Shown here: positions 8,543 through 16,950 of the stretch, piece after piece
Position numbering within the stretch: position 1 is the first letter of the stretch
Layout of the letters: every line of letters starts with the position of its first letter
Source: an uncultured Bariatricus sp.
Lineage (GTDB): Bacteria; Bacillota; Clostridia; Lachnospirales; Lachnospiraceae
Assembly (NCBI GenBank): GCA_934307065.1
Contig: CAKRCD010000007.1
Location: forward strand, 44,604-108,603
Direction of reading: 5' to 3'
DNA length: 64,000 nucleotides
The notes under the pieces: model-generated
Seen by the model: the letters and a program-made list of their open reading frames with translations, nothing else
Told to the model about the DNA's origin: nothing
Database searches by the model: none
Made by a program: the position numbers and the translations under genes

Positions 8543-9625
8543 CTATTTATAGTAAATCGGTTCCATTAATTCCGGCAGTAAATTTGCTGTAATCCGGTTG
8601 ATAATTTTCCCTTCTGCATAATAAATACTAATAACAGATTCACACAAATTGCGGCATATACGCTCCAAATCTCTCACTCCTTCTTCCGGGCAGATCGCAA
8701 TCAATTCCCGCACCGCGCTCTCATCCAGTTCCAGACTTTCCGGATGTTCCATTACTTCTTCCATCGGATCTACCAAATAATCCAGGCAATCCAGACGGTA
8801 CTCTCTGATAAGCTTTGGCCACACGTACTGATTAACAATCTTCTCTTTATCCTGCGGCTTATATGACGGAAGTTCGACGATATCTAATCTGTCTTTCAGA
8901 ATCGGGGACAAAGGTTCCAGGCTATTTGCTGTAGCAATGAATATAACATTTGATAAATCCAGTGGAAACCCCAAATAATTATCCACAAACTCTGAGCGAT
9001 CCGTATCTAAAATATCAAGTAGAACACTTTCCGGATCTCCATGTTCTACCGAATCCCCCATCTTATCAATTTCATCCAGTAAAATCAGTGGGCAAAAGCT
9101 TTTCGAACGGGTCAGCGCATCTACAATTCTCCCTGGCTTCGCATTATGAAATATAGTCTGCGTCCCTCTGAGAAATAAGGCATCAGAGACTCCTGCCAGA
9201 GAAATTTTCACACACGGCCGTCCCATAGCCCTTGCAATTGACATAGCAATCGAAGTCTTTCCAACGCCCGGTGCACCCGCCAATAGCAAAACCGCTCCAT
9301 AATTTTTCCCTAAATGCTTCTGGCATGCCATATAACGGAGCACTTTTTCCTTTACGTCCGTCATTCCATAATGACTTCTGTCCAACATCAACTTGGCAAG
9401 TTTTAATTCAATCTTTGGTACTTCAAAGCTTGACTTCCATGGCAGCTTTAACAATGTAGTCAAATACGCTTCTTTCACATCTGCAGGATCCATCGCAATC
9501 AGATAATCCTGTATTTCTTCCGACATATGGTCAAATATTTCTTTATCTACGCGGTTCCTGAGTCGGAATTTTAACTGTTCATGACGCGATACTTCTTCTG
9601 TTTCATTTGTCTTTCTATCATCCAC
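8543..9625 (-). CDS. Lon-like AAA+ ATPase lacking the protease domain
   Basis: A 360-aa protein whose residues 80-350 closely resemble the AAA+ module of Lon. It has LDRSHYGMTDVKEKVLRYMA, Walker A GAPGVGKT (117-124), PGRIVDAL, Walker B ILLDEIDKMG (181-190), sensor-1 TAN (232-234), KDRLD with a candidate arginine finger, and a sensor-2-like GVRDLER. The Lon N-terminal substrate domain and the C-terminal Ser/Lys protease domain are both absent, so it could act as an unfoldase or remodeller but not as a protease by itself. The start is GTG with AGAGGT 6 nt upstream. It is divergent from the P1 peptidase. Partner and substrate are unknown. Confidence 0.85.
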   Translation of the reverse strand: MDDRKTNETEEVSRHEQLKFRLRNRVDKEIFDHMSEEIQDYLIAMDPADVKEAYLTTLLKLPWKSSFEVPKIELKLAKLMLDRSHYGMTDVKEKVLRYMACQKHLGKNYGAVLLLAGAPGVGKTSIAMSIARAMGRPCVKISLAGVSDALFLRGTQTIFHNAKPGRIVDALTRSKSFCPLILLDEIDKMGDSVEHGDPESVLLDILDTDRSEFVDNYLGFPLDLSNVIFIATANSLEPLSPILKDRLDIVELPSYKPQDKEKIVNQYVWPKLIREYRLDCLDYLVDPMEEVMEHPESLELDESAVRELIAICPEEGVRDLERICRNLCESVISIYYAEGKIINRITANLLPELMEPIYYK

Positions 9626-9661
9626 GTTAGCACCTCTGGTAATCTTAATATTTATGGAAAG

Positions 9662-9690
9662 AGTATAACACAGAATCTTCCACTTGTTGT
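9662..9690 (-). promoter_or_regulatory. extended -10 promoter for the Lon-like gene
   Basis: Minus-strand TGTTATACT gives an extended -10 (TATACT at 9662-9667). The -35 position 17 bp away (ACAACA, 9685-9690) is weak and overlaps the -35 of the opposing promoter. Confidence 0.6.
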
Positions 9691-9712
9691 AGTGTTTTCT
9701 GTGTGATAAACT
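9684..9712 (+). promoter_or_regulatory. promoter for the P1 peptidase gene
   Basis: TTGTTG (9684-9689) is 17 bp from TAAACT (9707-9712). It shares -35 space with the divergent Lon-like promoter, so RNA polymerase binding in the two directions should be mutually exclusive. Confidence 0.5.
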
Positions 9713-9725
9713 AAAAGAAAACTGA

Positions 9726-9748
9726 TTTGTTATTTTCTAAATAACAAA
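9726..9748 (+). promoter_or_regulatory. 23-bp palindrome, candidate operator
   Basis: TTTGTTATTT-TCT-AAATAACAAA is a perfect 10-bp inverted repeat with a 3-nt centre. It lies just downstream of the predicted start of transcription and about 20 nt before the P1 peptidase ATG. The position fits a repressor operator; as RNA it would be a weak AT-rich hairpin. The binding protein is unknown. Confidence 0.45.
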
Positions 9749-9769
9749 AAAATACGGAGGTACTGTATC

Positions 9770-10828
9770 ATGAATTCGACCAGAATAAAAGATTTCGGAA
9801 TCAAGATTGGTTCTTTTCCTTCTGGGGAGCATAATAATATCGCAGATGTGAAGGGAGTTACCGTTGGTCATTGTACCATTGATGATGAACGTCATAAAAC
9901 AGGAGTGACTGTCATTCTGCCAAGACCGGAAAATATTTTTCAGAATAAGCTGATTGCTTCTTCCTACGTGCTGAATGGTTTTGGTAAAACCACAGGTTTA
10001 CTTCAGATTCAAGAGTTGGGAACTCTGGAGTCCCCAATTGCTCTGACCAATACTTTGAATGTAGGGCTGGTTCAGGATGCCATCGTTGATTATATGGTAA
10101 ATCGCTGCCAGAATGAAAATGTAGTTCTTAAATCCTTCAACCCTGTAATCGGAGAATGTAATGATTCCTCCTTAAATGACATCTGCGAACGTGCAGTACA
10201 AAGGGAACATGTATACAAAGCCATTGAAAATGCTACCGAAGATTTCGAACAAGGTGATGTCGGTGCCGGAAAAGGAACCATCTGCTTTGGATTTAAAGGG
10301 GGAATCGGTTCTGCCTCCCGCCAGATTGAATTAGATGGCAAGACCTATACTATCGGAGTCCTGGTACAGTCAAATTTCGGGAAAACATCCGATTTCGAGA
10401 TTTGTGGTTTTCCTCTTGGACAGCTTGTCGACAAAGAAATCAATCCGGCAGTTGTGGATAAGGGTTCCATTCTTTCTATCGTTGCAACAGATCTTCCGCT
10501 TTCCAGCCGTCAGCTCCACCGGCTGCTGAAACGTGTTGGAATCGGGCTTGGCCGTACCGGTTCTCATGTCGGGCATGGAAGCGGGGATGTAATGATTGGA
10601 TTTTCTACCGCACACACTGTTTCCCATACCAATGCGGAATGCTTCAATGAATACCATTTCCTGAACGAAGGAAAAATGGATCTTGCTTTTCATGCTGTCA
10701 TCGAAGCAGAAGAAGAGGCTGTGCTGAATTCTATGATTGCAGCAGATACCGTAGTTGGATATACCGGAGAAACACGCCATGCTCTCCGCCCGTATCTGGA
10801 AAAATATTTAAGTCAGATCAAGCGTTAA
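9770..10828 (+). CDS. P1 (S58) family peptidase, DmpA-type aminopeptidase
   Basis: A 352-aa member of the DmpA/beta-aminopeptidase family, N-terminal nucleophile hydrolases that cleave themselves into two chains. The probable cleavage site is Gly232-Ser233 in DKGSILSIVATDLPL, with Ser233 as nucleophile, matching the DmpA arrangement. The N-terminal ADVKGVTVGHCTI and central GAGKGTICFGFKGGIGSAS are typical. It has no signal peptide, so it is cytoplasmic and probably trims small or unusual N-terminal amides and D-amino acid peptides. TACGGAGG lies about 8 nt before the ATG. It ends at a shared terminator with telA. Confidence 0.9.
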   Translation: MNSTRIKDFGIKIGSFPSGEHNNIADVKGVTVGHCTIDDERHKTGVTVILPRPENIFQNKLIASSYVLNGFGKTTGLLQIQELGTLESPIALTNTLNVGLVQDAIVDYMVNRCQNENVVLKSFNPVIGECNDSSLNDICERAVQREHVYKAIENATEDFEQGDVGAGKGTICFGFKGGIGSASRQIELDGKTYTIGVLVQSNFGKTSDFEICGFPLGQLVDKEINPAVVDKGSILSIVATDLPLSSRQLHRLLKRVGIGLGRTGSHVGHGSGDVMIGFSTAHTVSHTNAECFNEYHFLNEGKMDLAFHAVIEAEEEAVLNSMIAADTVVGYTGETRHALRPYLEKYLSQIKR

Positions 10829-10879
10829 TCTTATTTAAATAACTGACAAAACTCTTTTTCTTATATACTTAATAACTAA

Positions 10880-10931
10880 AAAAGAACTTGCAGGTTTGTG
10901 GTGTATTTATACCACTCCCGCGAGTTCTTTT
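10880..10931. terminator. bidirectional terminator between P1 peptidase and telA-like genes
   Basis: Outer arms AAAAGAACT (10880-10888) and AGTTCTTTT (10923-10931) enclose an inner GTGGT/ACCAC stem. A-rich 5' and U-rich 3' ends allow termination on both strands of these convergent genes. Confidence 0.8.
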
Positions 10932-10954
10932 CTACTCTCATTTTTCCGAAACAA

Positions 10955-12103
10955 TCAACCCTGTAACTGTAACAGTTTGCCTTTCAGCTCGCCTTCCAGT
11001 CTTACCATCTCAGCCTCTGCTTCTTTTCTCTTCTGACGTCCTTCACTCTGAATCCGCATTACCTCATCCAACGTATTGATAAGAGATTCATTTGTTGCTT
11101 TTAATGTTTCTATGTCAACGATTCCTCGTTCTGATTCTTTTGCAGTTTCTACCGTTGCCATCTGAAGCTTTTCTGCATTCTTCTTTAACAATTCATTTGT
11201 CATATCTGTAACTTTGCGCTGAGCTTCAGCAGCCTGCGTAGAATGCTCTACTCCAAGAGCCAGCACCATCTGGCTCTTCCAAAGCGGAATGGTATTGACA
11301 ACCGTAGACTGAATCTTCTCTACCATCAATGTATCATTGCCTTGAACCAGACGAATCTGTGGTGCTGTCTGAATCGAGATTGTTCTGGTAAGTTCCAAAT
11401 CATGCAGTTTCTTTTCAAAACGATTGCACATATTTTCCAAGTCTCTTGCAGCCTGTGCATCCTCCGGTAAATTGCTCTCCTGTGCTTTTTTAATCATTTC
11501 CTGCAGCTTACCTTCCCGCACTTCCTGAAGCTTTTTCTTTCCTGCAAGAATGTACATAGACAATTCTTTAAAGTAGGTCAGATTTAATTCATACATTTTA
11601 TCCAAAATTGCGATATCCTTCATAAGCTGTACCTGATGGGTCTCAAGTACCTGACAAATCTGATTTACATTCGTCTCTGCTTTCGCATATTTTGCTTTCA
11701 TATTCTGAATCTTATTAGAAGTCTTTTTGAAGATTCCAAGGAACCCTTTTTCTTCTTCCTCATCAAAACTCTTTAACTCTTTTACCACCCCTGAAAGAAG
11801 ATTTCCAACTTCTCCCAAGTCCTTGGTCTTTACATTTTCCAATGCATTTTCTGAGAAATCAGCCATCTTCTTTTGTGTTCCTGCTCCATACTGAAGAATC
11901 ATAGAGGAATTGGTCAAGTCAATCTGTTCTGCAAACGCAGCTACAGCCTGTTTTTCTTCTTCTGTCAAAATGCTGTCATCCAGTGCTGGTTCTGCTTCTT
12001 TCACCAGTTCATTTTTCGTGTCCGCCATGACTTGATTTGTTTCCGCAAATGGCTCTAAAGTAAGTGTTGGTACTGTCTGTACTGATTCAAATTCGTTACT
12101 CAT
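10955..12103 (-). CDS. TelA-like toxic anion resistance family protein
   Basis: A 382-aa, mostly alpha-helical, soluble protein of the TelA family (PF05816, relatives YceH/KlaA). It shows long coiled-coil stretches (FLGIFKKTSNKIQNMKAKY near residue 130; VVNTIPLWKSQMVLALG near 290; VDIETLKATNESLINTLDEV near 335). The family was named for tellurite resistance, but its molecular role is still unclear and it often works with XpaC-like proteins. The ATG at 12103 is chosen because GGAGG lies 7 nt upstream; longer in-frame extensions have no SD. It follows the xpaC-like gene by 23 nt. Confidence 0.9.
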   Translation of the reverse strand: MSNEFESVQTVPTLTLEPFAETNQVMADTKNELVKEAEPALDDSILTEEEKQAVAAFAEQIDLTNSSMILQYGAGTQKKMADFSENALENVKTKDLGEVGNLLSGVVKELKSFDEEEEKGFLGIFKKTSNKIQNMKAKYAKAETNVNQICQVLETHQVQLMKDIAILDKMYELNLTYFKELSMYILAGKKKLQEVREGKLQEMIKKAQESNLPEDAQAARDLENMCNRFEKKLHDLELTRTISIQTAPQIRLVQGNDTLMVEKIQSTVVNTIPLWKSQMVLALGVEHSTQAAEAQRKVTDMTNELLKKNAEKLQMATVETAKESERGIVDIETLKATNESLINTLDEVMRIQSEGRQKRKEAEAEMVRLEGELKGKLLQLQG

Positions 12104-12126
12104 TTTCATTCCTCCATTTATAATGC

Positions 12127-13428
12127 TTATTGTTTTTTCAGTCCGTCTTCCTGAAGTCCTTCCTGATAGAGCATCGTATTTAAAACAGAAATATCGGATG
12201 AAACATCCCATGCTGTATCCTGAAATAAATTATCCAGTAATTTTTCAAAAGCGGCATTCAAGGTGTCCAAAGTTGCTTCTATTTCCGCCTTTGCTTTCTG
12301 AATGTTTTCTCCACCAACCGGCTGCGCATCCATTTCCTGATATGCCTCCAAAAGTTTTACCGTCGTAGGAAGATAATATTCCAGCAACTTTCGAATATCA
12401 CCAACGGAACTTGGATTCTGTTCTATTCTGTCAAAAATACGGTCTACAATCATTTCCATTCTAGATATCTTTGCAGAAATTTCTTCTCCCGGTATAGCGT
12501 CATTGCACTGTCTGATTTTCTGAACAAATACATCACCTTGTTCAAGAACTTTACGTACTTCAGGGTCCAGCTTTTTCATCCGCTCATTCCGTTCCAACTC
12601 AGCTGCCTTCTGCTCCATCTGCCTCTGCATATCACTCTGCTTTAGCTGTTCCTGATAGTCCTGTTTCTGCGTCTCTAGTTGCAGATACTCACGGTACATA
12701 CGGTCCGTCACAATCAAGCATGTCTTTTGCCTGTCCAAATGTCCCTGAAGGAACCATCTTTTCCGAATCATACTTTCCAGATCCTTGACAACCACCTGTG
12801 TGGATTTACCGACACCATCCGCTAACTCTGTAATATTACAGCACTCTCGTCCATCTAATTTTCTTAAATATGTTTTAAAACGCCCTTTACTCTTATAAGA
12901 ACGGGTCCCTGAAACTCCCATCATTCCAAATGGAATTGCCAACAACGCACTGATTAAAAACCATGTCATAAAGCCGGCGAGATGTCCGGGAATAGTGAGC
13001 ATAAATATCAGTGCCAAAAGTGCTGATACTGCGCTGGGAATGAACACCATATATCCACAAATAGCAAGTGCCACATTTCCTCCTACGGACATTCCTTTCT
13101 TATCATAAAGAACTATCGAATTCTTCGGCTGTCCATAAGTGTAACTATATCCCGTATTCGCACCCGGGTTATTCCGGTTTTGATTACTCTGATTTTGATT
13201 GTTTTGATTCTGGTTATTCTGAGTACCCGGCTCCCGATATTGATAATTACTCCATCTTTGTCCTGCTGATGTACTATAATTTTTCACGTTCCACGCAACG
13301 GTATTTACTGCATCATTTATGGTTCTGCTGATTGTCTGATTAAGCTGGTCAAAATTACGGGACTCTACTGCATCCTGCACTGTCCGCTTGATTTCTTCTC
13401 CAAATCTGTCCCAGTCCTGATTCGCCAT
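12127..13428 (-). CDS. XpaC-like membrane protein (5-bromo-4-chloroindolyl phosphate hydrolysis family)
   Basis: A 433-aa protein related to XpaC (PF10112). The layout is a soluble N-terminal part, an Asn/Gln-rich low-complexity linker near residues 70-95 (NNQNQNNQNQSNQNRNN), two membrane segments near 117-170, then a winged-helix-like and coiled-coil cytoplasmic part with KTYLRKLDGRECCNITELA. The XpaC/TelA pair is conserved in many Firmicutes, and this order fits one operon. AGGAGG lies 10 nt before the ATG. The molecular function is unknown; the name reflects an old colour phenotype in Bacillus, not a proven reaction. Confidence 0.85.
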   Translation of the reverse strand: MANQDWDRFGEEIKRTVQDAVESRNFDQLNQTISRTINDAVNTVAWNVKNYSTSAGQRWSNYQYREPGTQNNQNQNNQNQSNQNRNNPGANTGYSYTYGQPKNSIVLYDKKGMSVGGNVALAICGYMVFIPSAVSALLALIFMLTIPGHLAGFMTWFLISALLAIPFGMMGVSGTRSYKSKGRFKTYLRKLDGRECCNITELADGVGKSTQVVVKDLESMIRKRWFLQGHLDRQKTCLIVTDRMYREYLQLETQKQDYQEQLKQSDMQRQMEQKAAELERNERMKKLDPEVRKVLEQGDVFVQKIRQCNDAIPGEEISAKISRMEMIVDRIFDRIEQNPSSVGDIRKLLEYYLPTTVKLLEAYQEMDAQPVGGENIQKAKAEIEATLDTLNAAFEKLLDNLFQDTAWDVSSDISVLNTMLYQEGLQEDGLKKQ

Positions 13429-13529
13429 CTTCCGTCAGCCTCCTTTTTCTATATTTTTTTCCATTGTATCACATCTTAATAATACCTGCACTTAATTCTT
13501 GTAGAAATATTTTCTCCGAAAATAAAAAA

Positions 13530-13580
13530 GCTGTTGCACACAAGATAATATACGTTTATTATCTCTTACTCCGCAACAGC
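13530..13580 (-). terminator. terminator of the trigger-factor-like lipoprotein gene
   Basis: Outer stem GCTGTTGC/GCAACAGC and inner stem AGATAATA/TATTATCT form one long hairpin. In the minus direction it ends with CTTTTTTATTTT. Confidence 0.85.
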
Positions 13581-13610
13581 CTTGTCTCTATTCAGTTGTT
13601 TTACATTTCG

Positions 13611-14678
13611 TTATTCTGATTTTGAATCTGATTTTGACTCTACCTGCTTACAGTTATCAGCAACCCAGTTCTGAACCATTGCCAGTTTAACCATTGCCTC
13701 CACTTTGTCCATGTTACCTGCATTTTCCATGGCTTCCAAGAAAGAATCCACATCACTATATCCATAATATTCTGCATATTGCTCATAGATAGACTGACGG
13801 GCTTCATCTGAAGTATCAATCTTCTTCACATTGTCAAGTAAAAGATCTCTTGCCAAGTCACTCTTAACCTGTTTTTCGGCTGCTTCTTTCACTTTCTCAT
13901 CATATGTATCTTGATCCATCTGCATATAAGTAGTCAGAAAATCTTCAAATTCCATGTTATAATATGATGCCATTGTCTCATACTGTTCATTCATCATATC
14001 TATATATTCCTGCACCTTATCTTCCGGATATTCTTTTACTTCTGTATTATCCAGAATTGCATTCCAAGCTGCCTCTTTCAGTGAAGACTCATAAGATTCA
14101 TCCTTTGTTGCCTGAAGGTCATTCTTTACTTCTTTCTTATACTCTTCTACTGTTTCTGATTTATCTGCAAGTATCTTTACGATATCATCTGAAAGCTCTG
14201 GTAAAAATCCATTCAACGTTACAGTAAATACAACTTCCTGCCCTGCAAGATCTGTTGACTGATAATTTTCCGGGAAGGTAAGGTTCAAATCAAAGGTTTC
14301 TCCCGGTGTATGTCCGATAATACCATCTTCAAATCCATCAATAAAAGTATTGCTCCCAAGCTCTAACGCATAATTAGAAGAAGTTCCTCCCTGAAAAGCT
14401 TCCCCATCTTTCTTTCCAACGAAATCAATAATCGCTTTATCTCCCTCTTTCGCAGCACGCTGCTCTGTGATATCCGCAATGTGCTCAATCATTGTACTCT
14501 GAATCTGTGCATCCACATCGTCATCCGATACTTCCGGCTTATCAATCTTATCTACTTCAACACCTTTATACGATGTAATCGTGGCATACTTATTCGATAA
14601 CTCCTTTGACTGGCATCCAGTCAAAAGCATTGCCGACATACTCATAGCCAACGTAAATGCAACTACTTTCTTTTTCAT
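13611..14678 (-). CDS. exported trigger-factor-like FKBP-type peptidyl-prolyl isomerase lipoprotein
   Basis: A 355-aa protein with a lipoprotein signal (LLTGC, Cys22), so it should be anchored on the outer face of the membrane. Residues about 78-165 form an FKBP-like domain (GDKAIIDFVGKKDGEAFQGG, LGSNTFIDGFEDGIIGH, GQEVVFTVTLNGF). Residues about 165-345 are helical and acidic and resemble the trigger factor C-terminal arm. The ribosome-binding domain of true trigger factor is missing. The likely role is folding of secreted or cell-wall proteins, comparable in place to PrsA but of another family. SD AAGGAGA precedes the ATG. It is monocistronic. Confidence 0.88.
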   Translation of the reverse strand: MKKKVVAFTLAMSMSAMLLTGCQSKELSNKYATITSYKGVEVDKIDKPEVSDDDVDAQIQSTMIEHIADITEQRAAKEGDKAIIDFVGKKDGEAFQGGTSSNYALELGSNTFIDGFEDGIIGHTPGETFDLNLTFPENYQSTDLAGQEVVFTVTLNGFLPELSDDIVKILADKSETVEEYKKEVKNDLQATKDESYESSLKEAAWNAILDNTEVKEYPEDKVQEYIDMMNEQYETMASYYNMEFEDFLTTYMQMDQDTYDEKVKEAAEKQVKSDLARDLLLDNVKKIDTSDEARQSIYEQYAEYYGYSDVDSFLEAMENAGNMDKVEAMVKLAMVQNWVADNCKQVESKSDSKSE

Positions 14679-14703
14679 AATCTCTTCTCTCCTTATATCA
14701 TTC

Positions 14704-14746
14704 GCGGCAGCCTATATAAGAACAGGCTGTCGCATCCCCCATTATA
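14704..14746 (-). promoter_or_regulatory. -10 element and leader hairpin of the trigger-factor-like lipoprotein gene
   Basis: Minus-strand TATAAT lies at 14741-14746; a convincing -35 is not seen. The leader then forms a hairpin: GCGGCAGCCT (14704-14713) pairs with AGGCTGTCGC (14724-14733) with one G-U/mismatch position. This could tune stability or translation of the mRNA. Confidence 0.5.
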
Positions 14747-14842
14747 CCATCTTTTTTCAAAATGAAAATACTTTTTCCTAAGTTCACACTTTTTTTACAA
14801 AGCAGGATATTCAGTAAACACTTAGAAGAACTGGATTTTCAC

Positions 14843-14871
14843 TTGCACTCACATAGAAAGAATGTTACAAT
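14843..14871 (+). promoter_or_regulatory. promoter of the 146-aa membrane protein gene
   Basis: TTGCAC (14843-14848) is 17 bp from TACAAT (14866-14871), giving a start near 14878 and a short leader. Confidence 0.65.
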
Positions 14872-14906
14872 ATCAGATATGTAAATAGAGGTTAGGAGGA
14901 AGACCC

Positions 14907-15347
14907 GTGAGTAAAGGAACGATAATTTTATTAGTCATTTTAGCTATTATGATTGCTATTCTCGTTGCTTTGTACTTCTTCGGAAAGAAGGCACAAAAGA
15001 AACAGGAAGAACAGCAACAGGCTTTAGAGGCAGCAGCTCAGCAGGTATCTATGCTGATTATTGATAAGGGAATTATGCGGTTGAAAGATGCAAATCTTCC
15101 TGCACAGGTTATCGAAAGTACACCGAAATACCTTCGCCGTTCTAAGGTAGCCGTTGTCAAGGCAAAAATCGGTCCAAAAATTATGACTTTAATGTGTGAT
15201 GATAAAATTTATGACCTCATCCCGGTAAAAAAAGAAGTCAAAGCAACTGTAAGTGGTATCTATATTACAGGTGTAAAAGGAATCAGAGGACCACTCGAAA
15301 CTCCGGAAAAAAAGAAAAAAGGATTTTTCGCAAGGTTCCGCAAATAA
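14907..15347 (+). CDS. hypothetical single-pass membrane protein, 146 aa
   Basis: I do not recognise a named family. One N-terminal membrane helix (about residues 5-25, TIILLVILAIMIAILVALYFF) is followed by a charged KKAQKKQEEQQQ stretch, so the rest is probably cytoplasmic. Residues 45-130 look like a small beta-rich domain with IGPKIMTLMCDDKIYDLIPVKKEVKATVSGIYI. The tail is Lys/Arg/Phe-rich (KKKKGFFARFRK) and could bind membrane or nucleic acid. The start is GTG with TAGGAGGA about 6 nt upstream. It has its own promoter and terminator. Confidence 0.8.
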   Translation: MSKGTIILLVILAIMIAILVALYFFGKKAQKKQEEQQQALEAAAQQVSMLIIDKGIMRLKDANLPAQVIESTPKYLRRSKVAVVKAKIGPKIMTLMCDDKIYDLIPVKKEVKATVSGIYITGVKGIRGPLETPEKKKKGFFARFRK

Positions 15348-15363
15348 CAGACATACGCATAGC

Positions 15364-15393
15364 AAAAGCTCCCACTTTATTGTGAGAGCTTTT
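15364..15393. terminator. terminator after the 146-aa membrane protein gene
   Basis: AAAAGCTC and GAGCTTTT arms close around CCACTTTATTGTGA, followed by CTTTT on the plus strand. It may also stop minus-strand transcription after the DUF1934 gene. Confidence 0.8.
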
Positions 15394-15429
15394 CTTTTAC
15401 CTGATTAATGCTATTTGTTTGTCATTGCT

Positions 15430-15885
15430 TTACAGTACCCTGATTTCCTTCGGCTTTACACTCAATGCTATCTCACATTCCGCCAGAGCTTCATGATTGA
15501 TATCCAATCCATATGATACCCTTACCGAAATCTCATCTTCTACCTCTACAATATCCAATTTCTTTGTGTGAACATCCACATGGAATTGTCCATAAGGGGT
15601 ATCATAGAGTGTCAGATGACTCTTTCCAGCTTCAAAGACCATATGGGAATTCGTAATGCCTGTCTTAATAATCTCAAGTATCTTACCATCTGCAATTTTA
15701 ACTTTGTTTTTTATGTTTCCTGGAACACCTTCCACAACTTCATCATATAAAATATAATGCTTTCCATTTTTCATATAATATTTTGCAGGGGTAATAACCT
15801 CTAATGCCTCATTTTCCTCTGCTGTTATATCTGAATTCCCCATGTTGTGAAGTCCGGAAATTGTTAATAATACATCTTGTGTCAT
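15430..15885 (-). CDS. DUF1934 domain-containing protein (YwiB-like)
   Basis: A 151-aa cytoplasmic protein whose pattern matches DUF1934 (PF09148), predicted as a small calycin-like beta-barrel: MTQDVLLTISG at the start, KHYILYDEVVEG near residue 42, HLTLYDTPYGQFHVDVHTKKLDI near 90, and ISVRVSYGLDINHEALAECEI near 119. No catalytic motif is evident and the function is unknown. AAAGGA lies before the ATG, and the gene follows pfkA by 15 nt, suggesting co-transcription with dnaE-pfkA. Confidence 0.88.
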   Translation of the reverse strand: MTQDVLLTISGLHNMGNSDITAEENEALEVITPAKYYMKNGKHYILYDEVVEGVPGNIKNKVKIADGKILEIIKTGITNSHMVFEAGKSHLTLYDTPYGQFHVDVHTKKLDIVEVEDEISVRVSYGLDINHEALAECEIALSVKPKEIRVL

Positions 15886-15900
15886 ATAATCCTTTCTTTT

Positions 15901-16878
15901 CTAAAGTGAGAGAATCTTCGCAACGTCATATTGGTATTCGGGGATTCCCTTCGTCATATCAAGTGCTTCATCAATATCAAAATCTATGTATTCTCCGTGT
16001 CGGTAACCAACCACACGATTCGTCTTTCCCTCCAACAGTAAATCAACCGCCATAGCTCCCATAATAGAAGCATATACTCTGTCTTTACAAGTAGGACTTC
16101 CTCCCCGCTGCATATGACCAAGAATCGTTGCTCTTGTCTCTACACCCGTCAGTTCTTCTATTCTCTTTGCCATGTTCATAGAATCACCAATTCCTTCCGC
16201 ATTGATGATAATATAGTTCTTCTTGCCACGTTTTCTACTTTCAATGATGTCTTTTACAATCTTTTCTTCATCATAATCGTGTTCTTCCGGCATCAGAATC
16301 CTTTCTGCGCCATTGGCAATACCGCACCACAAAGCAAGATAGCCCGCATCCCGACCCATCACTTCTACAATACTGCATCGCTGATGAGAGGTCGAAGTAT
16401 CCCGAATCTTATCAATCGCCTGCATCGCTGTATTTACCGCAGTATCAAATCCAATGGTATACTCTGTACATGCAATATCAAGATCTATAGTTCCCGGAAG
16501 TCCAATCGTATTTACCCCATAATTTGCAATCTTCTGGGCTCCCCGGAATGTACCGTCTCCACCAATTACAACAAGACCGTCAATATCATATTTCTTACAG
16601 ACTGCAGCCGCCTTTCTCGGACCTTCTTCTGTCATCATCTCTTTACAACGTGCCGTCTGCAAAATCGTTCCTCCACGCTGAATAATATCCGAAACATCTC
16701 CGGAATCCATACGAATAATTTCTTCGTTCAGAAGACCATCATACCCTCTGCGGATTCCACGCACATGAAGTCCTTTACTTCTCGCAGTTCTCACCACAGC
16801 GCGAATCGCTGCATTCATTCCGGGAGCATCGCCTCCGCTTGTTAATACTCCAATTGTTCTGATTGTATGTCCTGCCAT
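15901..16878 (-). CDS. pfkA: 6-phosphofructokinase, ATP-dependent type
   Basis: Phosphorylates fructose 6-phosphate to fructose 1,6-bisphosphate in glycolysis. Motifs are GVLTSGGDAPGMNA near residues 10-23, VVIGGDGTFRGAQ near 102-114 (the Gly pattern points to ATP rather than pyrophosphate use), and GTIDLDIACTEYTIGFDTA with catalytic Asp; the usual TIDND is TIDLD here. VMGRDAGYLALW is also present. Length is 325 aa. The ATG at 16878 is chosen because GGAGG lies 8 nt upstream; an in-frame ATG at 16920 lacks such support. It follows dnaE by 72 nt, a gene order known in Firmicutes. Confidence 0.95.
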   Translation of the reverse strand: MAGHTIRTIGVLTSGGDAPGMNAAIRAVVRTARSKGLHVRGIRRGYDGLLNEEIIRMDSGDVSDIIQRGGTILQTARCKEMMTEEGPRKAAAVCKKYDIDGLVVIGGDGTFRGAQKIANYGVNTIGLPGTIDLDIACTEYTIGFDTAVNTAMQAIDKIRDTSTSHQRCSIVEVMGRDAGYLALWCGIANGAERILMPEEHDYDEEKIVKDIIESRKRGKKNYIIINAEGIGDSMNMAKRIEELTGVETRATILGHMQRGGSPTCKDRVYASIMGAMAVDLLLEGKTNRVVGYRHGEYIDFDIDEALDMTKGIPEYQYDVAKILSL

Positions 16879-16950
16879 GATAAATTCCTCCATCCCCGCC
16901 AGACATACGTTGTCTGACATTTCATATTACCGTTGAATATTGTATACCTT

